Assembly (NCBI GenBank): GCA_963971405.1
Contig: OZ020487.1
Span: forward strand, 25,653,371 to 25,717,370
Length of the DNA stretch: 64,000 nt
Source: Psococerastis gibbosa
Taxonomy: Eukaryota > Arthropoda > Insecta > Psocodea > Psocidae
Direction: 5' to 3'
Shown here piece by piece: positions 56,056-64,000 of this stretch (positions are counted from its first letter, which is position 1; each line of letters opens with the position of its first letter). Under the pieces are notes generated by a model. It saw nothing but the letters and a program-made list of their open reading frames with translations, had not been told where the DNA came from and searched no databases. Made by a program: the position numbers and the translations under genes.

Positions 56056-58378
56056 AGCTCTAAGGCCTACAATAACAATTAGCGCAAACATCCGGCTAAA
56101 ACAATACTACATTAATAGTTGTGCACAGTGGTAAGCTTGAACTGTACGACGACGACAGGAATGAAAGTTCCTCGACAACTCGTCTTGCCCATGTACGGTA
56201 ACTCGGTACATTGTCCACTATTATGCAACCCGGTGATGTGTTTTGACGCAAGTATTCGTCCCCACACGAGCGTGGCATTCATCCGTCAACGCGTGTCGCC
56301 CGATAAGTTATGCGTCTTGGAACCGCAAGGTTGGGGAAAAGCATAGGGGGTCATGTGAATAATTGGCTAATAAAAAATATTTTATGTTAAGGACACAGGT
56401 ACAAGCCAATGTACACTGCATTGCATGAAATATTCATGCAAATGTTTGTCTTTCGTTATAGAACGATCGCACGCCCTAAGCCATTTTGATGTTCATTCAG
56501 GGTCCTACGAAACCAGCCCCTGAGGCAATTGACCATTGAGACCATTTTGATACGGAATAGAAAGCCCAAGAAGGTTATTTGAAGTGGCAAACAAGACCTG
56601 TTAAGAAAAGCCTGGATGATTTGGACGGAGGAAGGCTGCAGAAGACACAATGAAGTGGAGTGGAAGCGGATTTATGTAGAAATCGACACACAATGGCAAT
56701 GATCATCTGGTGCCGATGCTTGTTTGCTCTTTAAAACACGCACTGCCTACCGTAATTTTAATTAGGGTAATAAATTATCAGAATCAACATTTTATTTATT
56801 CATTCACTTCCTATAATTTCAGCTGAAAATCGGACATTTCTGGTCATGGCTTACTCCTCTCATTTCTTCAAAATTAATTTTTCAGGTGTAAATCGATTTC
56901 TGTTGTTAATATCCTCAGCGTAATTTATGGTATTACTGTATTGTGGCTATTCATTTAATATTAACAGCCAACAGACTGTCATGGACTGAACGCCTTACTG
57001 AATTTAAGCTTTTACTCATCTTAGAAGTCAATTTATCGCAATTCCTTAAAGACCTACTGTATGTGTAGGCTGAGCCATCCGAAATGGGTGTAGGTGCTTA
57101 TTTCCGAGGCGTGGGCAGACCAGACCTATTTAACGCCTAGGTATACTAAACCTCAACAATTACGTCAGTCTCCCTATATGGTATTGACCTCTTGCAGTAC
57201 AAACGTGCATTACTATTATCATTCAACATTGCCATTTGAACGCGTTTATTCAATGACTGTTAACGACCGTATATGAATAGAATGTTTTAGTTTTATTACT
57301 GTGATCCTCCCAATCAAGAACGCATAGTTACGCAGTTACTCGTATACTAGTATTGCCATTTTTGGCAGTCCTCGGAGCGTTCTTTAATGTGATTGGTGTA
57401 ATGAGTGGCCAGTGGCATTTCTACTTATATAAAAACAAGCCTTGATTAATCAATTACTAATAATTATTTAAGAAGACACGTTTCTTTTAATAGAGTGTGC
57501 CTTAAATTAGACTGGTTGCTCCGGAAAGTCGTTTAAAATAACTAAGAATTCAACCCTTGCCCCAATAACTTAAAGTTGAGGATATCGTAACACAACTCAT
57601 AAGAAAACGTTTAAATTTCAAAACCAATGACGGAGTACACAGCATGTTTCTGTTATTCATATTATAGTCTTAATAGTGGCATGGTGAAAGGTTCGGTTTG
57701 AAGTTCCGGTTCTTTTTAACGAATTTGTCATAAAACCTGCCTGTGTGCTGTGCTGAAAGTAGGTAGGTCTAGTAATCGGACATGCCCTGCTAGCATTAAT
57801 GGACCGGAAACATATTATTGCTGGTCATGTCAAATAACTTAAACATTGCCGAACTTTCACAAGCTCACAGGCGCATTTACTAGACCTACTACATCGGGAC
57901 ACTTGAAGGTTGGTTAAAATTTATGATGATTTACATATGATGGAATAATTGTCAACTACACAACAATGTTTATTGGGCACGAGCCCATTTTATAATAAGT
58001 TAGTTATCTCCCAGCATTTGAAAAGACACAAAAATCATTTTCAATTGTATGTAATATATACAATGCAATATAACACACCCCTTAAAAGAATTGAAATAAC
58101 GCTGAAACTGAGAGTTTATAGAACTTTGAATATCTGCCCGTAATTGCATAGAAGTACCTATAGAAATTAGGGAGCATATGATAGGGAAGTTTTTCTATGT
58201 TATCAGTGACGCCTTATAACATTGACCTGAATAGTAAGGTATATGTCGAATTTTATCGTATTCACCATAACAATAGCAAATCAAAATTAGTGTTAACTCA
58301 AAACAAAAAACAAGCAAATGCATCACCTGCAACAGTGTTTTCCTACTGTACACATTATTTTCTCTCTCTCTTCCTTGT

Positions 58379-58834
58379 GGCGGGGATTCCACAAACGTCA
58401 ATAGTCAATAGTAAATATGGTATTGACGGAAATTTCAATTTTTCATGGATACACTACATTCCACATGTTTTTTTCAACTATTGATCACTTTTCTTCTATT
58501 GACACGTATGCGCCAAATTTTTGAAATTTGTTTGCATTTGTTTTCTTCTTACACTTATTATTTTTAATAAAACCTAATAATAGTAGGAGATCCTAAGTAA
58601 GATCGACCTTCACCGATCTGTTTAATGGATGAAATTTATAAACAATTTATAAACAATCTATTAAAATGTTTGTACTTAACATATTCCATGACGCCATTTT
58701 AGTTTGTTATTGTTTACAGCGCGTGATTTTACTCTGTGATAATTGATCAATTTTAACTATGGCATAGAGTAAAATTGAAATGTCCGTCAATACCATATTT
58801 ACTATTAACTATTGACGTATGTGGAATCCCCGCC
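58379..58834. mobile_element. Palindromic MITE, GGCGGG family, copy 3 (456 bp)
   Basis: The left end GGCGGGGATTCCACAAACGT and the inverted right end GGCGGGGATTCCACATACGT continue through TCAATAGT.AATAGTAAATATGGTATTGACGG on both sides. Direct TGT triplets flank it. The termini match copy 1 at 5540-5701. The interior of about 300 bases is non-coding. Confidence 0.85.
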
Positions 58835-60763
58835 TGTGGGCAAGGCACATTTATTTATATTATTTACCATTAGCAATATAGTACAATAACATTGTCCGCG
58901 TTCCCAAGCTTGCGCTTAATGGGGACAAAGGTTATCTACTGTGCAGCAAGAAAGCTCATGTAATTTTTGTGAAATATTTTTATTAATATAATAACTATTT
59001 TTAAATTAATATTAATAATTAATTTGTATATTTTTCATTTATTTATTTATTTTTTATTTTGTTAATTTTAACCATCCCACATCAGTAGTTGTAGCATGAA
59101 GCCACCAACAATATCAGGATATATTCTAGTATTCTGGGGAGAGTGCTAACCTAAACTTGCTGCCTTGATAAAGGCGGTATATTTATGCTTCAACATGAAA
59201 ACGCAATTGATTAAAAGCCCACCTTTTTTTTATTTTTTTTCAAATGTCCGGATTGAATTTAACACCGAATTATTTTTAACTCTGGGTTAGTTTTGTGTTG
59301 GTGCTACGTCTGCTGTAAATTAACCCCCCCCCCCCAAATTTAACCATAGTAGGTGCAATAATTGAATAGGAAAGACTTCTTGGTAAACTAACGAGAAAGT
59401 AAAAAAATAAGTGACGCAAAAAGAAAGGACTGCTTGAAAGATAAGGGCATAACCATCCCACTAAGACCTGGCATTTCGAGAGGTCATACGTAGGAGGAGC
59501 CATGAGTATGCTTCTATGTGAATCTATTGTCGCCAGAGTCCTCACGATAAAAAGGCGTGCCAAATTATTACCATTAACATACTTTTAATGCAAACAAGGC
59601 ATAGTAGTATGGCATTGGAAGATGTCTTCACACGATTATGTTTCGAAATAATTATAAAACCAAATTGCTCCTTTTTAAAACAATTTATAATAGGCCTAAA
59701 ATATATTTTTTTTAATTGCATCGTTCTACAAATTATGATACATTAAACGGCTTTCACTGACTACGCTACTACTGTTATAAAGAGTAGGATCCAGGATTTA
59801 GCTTAGGTGGAAACCGCAATCTTTTAAGTCAAAGAAGAAAGGAGGGTTGTCAGGTCGTTAAGACTTAAGTAAACACCGCAGTCGTTATGACGTATTACAC
59901 CAGACAGAACAATCAATGTTCCTTGCATTAGGTTTATTAGAATTATTAGTCAATATATTTACGTGCTCACACATTTCCATTCTAGAGCCATGGGGGAGGC
60001 CCCTGCACTTCACGGCAAGTTTATAAAATTACGAAAGTGTTTAACTATACCGGTACATTGTAGTGTTTTTAGGCTAGAATGACTTACTCCTGGTGTTGGT
60101 GAGAACCTCTAACAATGCCGGGTGACATTTAAATTGCTATAAGCGCAGTGACAGTCTTGCGACAGCCTTGGTTTGCTTTAATGCCGCAAAAAACGGAATA
60201 AAACGCCGGTCATGTTACTTTTCCAGCAATAAACTGCAAACTACAATGATTGCTATTCTTTTCGATTCATTTTATTATATTAACGTAGCCGGAAACAATT
60301 TTCACATGCCAAATCAGATTAAATTCGACCGTTTATTGTTATTAGAAAACCTCCACAAGAAGAATAGAAAGAAGAGGGTTACGATAAATTAATCACAACT
60401 TTCTTAGTTATTTCATTTTTGGCATAAATAATAATAATAGTAATAAAAATAATAAAGTCTTTATTGAAAAAAAATTATGTAGATACAGCGAGATTAGGGC
60501 CTATGACAGGCTCTTGGCGATCCCAGATAGGAGGTAAAAGATCATCTAGACCACTGAACATAGCAATCGCAGCACATCACGATTAAAATGAAACTGTTTC
60601 CACAAGCTATCAAAAACCCTTTCCTATTCCCGAGTCAAAAGAGAGCATTGATAATGAGGTTGTATTAAACAAAACTTCCTTATTTTTCACATAGAAGTAT
60701 ACGTAAACATCGGAAGGCTCACTAGGTTTGGTTTTGACAACGAATCTTTATAGAATATCTTAA

Positions 60764-61141
60764 TGCTGAGTGTTCAAAATGTTTTGTAAACAAGAAATTG
60801 TGCGGTTTTTTTGACGAAAATAATTTATTGCTCATTCCACAGATACAAAGATAACAAAGTGAACAGATAAAAACTCATGAAAATCCAAGTTATCGCAGGA
60901 AGTTTATATGAACTGAAATATTATTACCTTAAAAAAATTGGATAAAGAGCCTTAAACCCATTTTGTAGCACAGTTGTAAATCTGTAAGGGAAATAGACAG
61001 CTTTCACAGAAAGCTCGTATTTTTTAAGATTTTTTCATCTGTTCCCTTTTATATCTTTGTGGCTGTGGAACGAGCAATTAATTAATTTCGTCCAAAAAGT
61101 ACAATAATTTCTTGTTTACAAAACATTTTGAACACTCAGGC
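60764..61141. mobile_element. TTAA-flanked MITE (378 bp)
   Basis: TTAA at 60760-60763 and 61142-61145 flank long inverted arms: GAGTGTTCAAAATGTTTTGT and AAACAAGAAATT, then TTGCTC.TTCCACAG and ACAAAGATA. TTAA duplications point to a piggyBac-type transposase in trans (inference). There is no ORF. Confidence 0.85.
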
Positions 61142-62593
61142 TTAAAGTCTCATTTTGCATGACATACAGTAGGTATTGCTAATTTTCACTGCCAAACAAT
61201 AAGCGTATGACATATAAAAAACTATCATAGAACACCTCGCCTACCCTTCGACTTTTTTTATATGTATTATAACACGAGGCGATCGAGTTCCCCACACGTA
61301 GACATACTTAAATAATATATATTTAACACGCAGGTGAGTGACACACGCGGTGTCTTTTTTCCGTAATGGGAACCTGCAGCCTTCAGTATAACACTTGATG
61401 CCATTCTTTAGAGCTGTCAAGAGAAATTCAATTATGGCATTATATGACCAACTACCGTTGTTATAGTAATTTCTAATTAACCCAAAACGGAAATGCCGAA
61501 AGGCGAGAAATAAAATCCCAATTAACGCAACAGATATGGTATCAAGAGCCCATGAGGACAAGGTAAAAGAACATTCTAGCTTGGAACTCTTCGAGTTTGT
61601 TTGAGCCTTGAAGTCCTTCCTTAAATGGAAGCACAGTAATCGGCCAACAATTGCAATGAAAAAGGCCACACACGCAAATACCAAACGTAATCAAGTCAAA
61701 CGCTTTTAATCCACTAGATTCAATGATAATCAAAAGAATTTCACAAGAACAAGTCGAGGGGCGTTTGATAAGAGCAAAAGTATACAAGCTTTAGCCTCTT
61801 TAGAGCTTACTGTTTGCCATTGTCAGTCAATACTTTATTGAAACCGCATTTTATTGCTGTACTAAGGCTGTTTTTTAGAGCATCAATTAATAAGAATATG
61901 CATTGCCACTCCTGATAGTTAAGAGGCAACTTCTAATCAATATATCTGATAACGTCAGATTTGTACTGGTGAGTTTTCCGCACGGTATTCGGCCATTTGA
62001 ATACCCAAAAAGGTTGATCACCAACGACCAATATCCAACAAAAAGACAAATCCACGGATAGCAACCGGGGCTGATTCAATTACTGTAGTACGGACGCTCA
62101 AAAAAAGATACCCAGTTGTAGCTTTTTCGCGCGAACAATCGCAGATGGGATGGTGCTGTCAGTAACAAGGGTTGTAGCATTTTTCCTTTAAAAGCTAATT
62201 AATATTTATATAATAATATTTATATAATATAATATATAATTCATAATCTGGACTTTGCGCGATTCGATCTACGCCTTGCCGACCCATCGTTTTACCACAT
62301 ACACGAGGTGGTTACCTCTTCAATGTATAATAATAATAATCAATGTAATAAATGGACAAGGCTGCCATTAGAAATGCGGGAAATTGTGCCAGTCGGCAAA
62401 ATTGCAAAGTGTCCATTTTCCATTACATCAGATCAAACCTTTGTGTCTAGACCCTACATTATTCATTGTAGATATGTTCTCTAATTAGTAATACATCAAC
62501 CGGTGTCCAAAATACATATAATACAGTATGGATGATGGATGACGGCATCTCAGCGAATCTCCTTTGTCGAAAGAAAATAGCATCAAAACTCAC

Positions 62594-62896
62594 CCTAGCA
62601 CGCTTATGTTGCAGAGCAGGGAATTCGTAAGTTCGACCGATAGGGACAACATTTACAGAACTCCCGGCCGACCGTAGAAGATTCTCGCCGACACTTTGCT
62701 CTTCAGCTCTCGTCAACGTCGTCGTCTTCTTGAAAATCCTCGTCGTTATCAGCTTTCGACCCTCGTGTTTGTGTCGTTGGAGTCGGGACGACTCCTCGGT
62801 GGAGCCATCAACTTCAGTGGTCAGGTGCCTGCGGGTGTGGATTGCTTCCACAGCACCTCCATCCTGGCTCTCCACTCTTCTCGGCGCTTCCGCCAT
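62594..62896 (-). CDS. shot: Alternative first coding exon 1a
   Basis: The exon encodes 101 residues beginning MAEAPRRVESQDGG. They are charged and lack a membrane segment or CH fold, and include TTRIFKKTTTLTRAEE. It ends exactly after an AGG codon at a consensus donor (AGG|GTGAGT), in phase 0, which matches the phase-0 acceptor of the CH2 exon. I chose the ATG at 62896 because it has a good context (ATCATGG) and because of the TATA box. An in-frame ATG at 62992 would add 32 residues. Assignment to this gene is inferred from strand, phase and the absence of another recipient exon. I did not recognise the peptide itself, so it could be the 5' exon of an unrelated transcript. Confidence 0.6.
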
Positions 62897-63012
62897 GATC
62901 GTATTTTCGAAAACATTGTCTTTATCGCTTCCTTCGCGAGTCCCTTGCATGAAGAGCCGCGAACTCTTCGAATCTCGTACGAATCGATACATTTTTACCG
63001 CATTTCTGAAGG

Positions 63013-63019
63013 TTTTATA
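63013..63019 (-). promoter_or_regulatory. Candidate TATA box for first exon 1a
   Basis: A perfect TATAAAA lies on the minus strand about 117 bases upstream of the ATG that begins MAEAPRR. It is only about 20 bases upstream of the more distal in-frame ATG at 62992. Transcription starting about 30 bases downstream would exclude the distal ATG and support the proximal one. This is a motif match only, in AT-rich DNA. Confidence 0.35.
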
Positions 63020-64000
63020 AAAGTTACGGTTGTTTAGCTTTGGTAGAAGTCTCGTAATTTTGAAAAAGTAGGCCAGACATGTTAGGATAGATAGCAGTTG
63101 AAGAGTAGGCGAGCCAACTCATTATATACAGTATATCAGCAATTTTTTAATTAATAATAAAAAGTATGCAAATTAGTTTTATTTAAATATAATCATGCAT
63201 TCCAGGTAAAATAAATTTAGTAAATAGCACGAAAAAGGCTTCTCCGACATCGGTAGTAATGATTATATTTACAGTAATTTGAATTATTCACTTACTGTAT
63301 TATTCAGACTGGAAATTAACTAAGCAAATTTCGAAATACTCGACTTCGGTTAGGAAACCATAAAAGAAACACAGTATTTCAGGGTGGGTTCACATTTACG
63401 TTTTTTCGTTGATAATCTACCTAACAAAGTAAAGAGTAAAGATAAAGTCCCGTGTGGGTAAATCCGATACACCGTCAAGGCCAGGCTCGGAAATGACAAC
63501 AGCTTTGGGTACTAACCAACAACGCCTACCAATCAGAATGCTTCGCTCCCACTCATGGACCCTACTATTCCCACTCATTCATAGGTCAGTCTGCTGCGGG
63601 GGCGACTTGCAGCGAAAAAAAAATGCACAAAAAATACCCAGTTGATATTACATATTGTAGGGCAGGGCCCTTTTATAGGAAGTGGCTTGTTGACATAGAA
63701 CGTATTTTTTTAAGATAAGTTTCACGAAGAGCTTAAGAAGGAAATACTTTGCCCAATGTAAACATGGAATGACAAACTTATCATATTATGTTTGACTCGC
63801 TCCCGCCCCCGCTTTCACTCAAATTAGTAACATTGTATACGAAAACTCAAGTACACAGTATCCTACAATGCATTTTTTTAAGGGTGACTCAGCTATCCTC
63901 CAATTTAAATCTAGAGGATAATTTTTCCGCTGCCACGATTTACCCTAGCTTTTGTTTGATTTCCGTATTTCAATTTTCAGGCAGGCATAGTTTAGCTATA
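63020..64000. other. Region upstream of first exon 1a
   Basis: About 1 kb, mostly AT-rich, with no coding segment I can support on either strand. If exon 1a begins at the TATA box noted at 63013-63019, this is its proximal upstream sequence, or an intron of a longer transcript from further right. Confidence 0.4.

Larger units (their letters stand above)
52904..62593 (-). other. Large region between first exons 1a and 1b, repeat-rich
   Basis: If exon 1a belongs to this gene, these 9.7 kb are its first intron. They hold several palindromic elements (53.19, 54.16, 55.89, 58.38 and 60.76 kb), which have their own entries. Three minus-strand ORF segments (53.33-53.57, 53.85-54.05 and 55.04-55.39 kb) look mildly protein-like but were not recognised. 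The rest shows nothing. Confidence 0.5.
1..62992 (-). other. shot: Spectraplakin (short stop/dystonin/MACF) gene span, 3' end off window
   Basis: This is a giant cytoskeletal linker gene. Family members crosslink F-actin to microtubules and to membrane or junction partners. In transcript order the visible parts are alternative N-termini, CH2, plakin domain with SH3, plectin-type repeats, a spectrin-repeat rod and a Ser/Pro linker. The EF hands and GAS2 domain expected after the linker are not in the window. Every exon is on the minus strand, every junction phase is consistent and no stop interrupts the roughly 8,080 codons. The identity rests on recognised family sequence: ISDIVVGQEPNVSARDALL in CH2, DVDTNEPDEKSLITYISSLY at the CH2 end, HWITIIQSRWEEVSSW and KEFMENT near the rod end. 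The exon numbers used in the other entries are mine. CH1 is not seen in the window. Confidence 0.95.

Noticed and set aside
55375-56063. Plus-strand ORFs of 119 and 98 codons
   Set aside because: The second spans a palindromic MITE and the first has no protein character that I recognise.
56096-56278. Possible DDE-transposase remnant (GCIIVDNVPSYRT) on the minus strand
   Set aside because: Only a short loose resemblance to the IxDNAxxH motif, without the following conserved residues.
61241-61787. Minus-strand ORFs of 147 and 81 codons
   Set aside because: They have AT-rich codon content and overlapping frames, no recognised motif and no splice context.
62897-62992. Upstream in-frame ATG at 62992 as the start of exon 1a
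   Set aside because: It lies only about 20 bases from the TATA box, so the inner ATG at 62896 is preferred; not excluded if transcription starts further upstream.

Overview
The window is eukaryotic nuclear DNA from an arthropod, most likely an insect. The signs are an AT-rich background, spliceosomal introns with GT..AG borders, tRNA-derived SINE copies, palindromic MITE-like elements and a degraded LINE fragment. I cannot name the species. One gene accounts for all the coding sequence I recognise: a spectraplakin orthologous to Drosophila short stop (shot/kakapo) and vertebrate dystonin/MACF1. It lies entirely on the minus strand, so its 5' end is at the right and its 3' end runs off the left edge.

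I reconstructed 57 exons by hand from splice signals, codon phase and family similarity. Reading right to left these are: two alternative first exons (1a at 62.6-62.9 kb and 1b at 52.7-52.8 kb); the second calponin-homology domain (CH2, exons 2-3); the plakin domain with an embedded SH3 (exons 4-18, 48.1-38.8 kb); a short linker exon (19); one giant 10.2-kb exon of plectin-type repeats (exon 20, 36.7-26.5 kb); the spectrin-repeat rod (exons 21-54, 24.1-0.5 kb, long enough for about 30 repeats); and a Ser/Pro-rich linker (exons 54-56) that should lead into the EF hands and GAS2 domain beyond the left edge. All junction phases agree and there is no internal stop. About 24.2 kb is coding, or roughly 8,080 codons with exon 1a.

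Both first exons end in phase 0 and join directly to the CH2 exon. They therefore predict isoforms without CH1, like Shot-C of Drosophila. Exon 1b also encodes a short hydrophobic segment followed by basic residues, so it predicts a membrane-anchored isoform. I found no CH1 exon in 51-64 kb; CH1 and the full-length promoter probably lie further right. Exons 19 and 20 together (10,338 nt) are frame-neutral, so forms with and without plectin repeats are possible. The rod would hold actin- and microtubule-binding ends apart, and the plakin and plectin regions would bind partners such as junctional proteins (family knowledge, not shown here).

The introns and the 53-62 kb stretch hold repeats. There are three related palindromic elements with GGCGG termini and 3-bp target duplications, one 378-bp element flanked by TTAA, several other hairpin elements, two copies of one SINE, three further tRNA-like SINE heads, a dispersed repeat, and a LINE 3' fragment that abuts the 5' splice site of exon 33. 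Introns without their own entry hold nothing I recognise. I see no tRNA or rRNA gene, no CRISPR array and no second recognisable gene.
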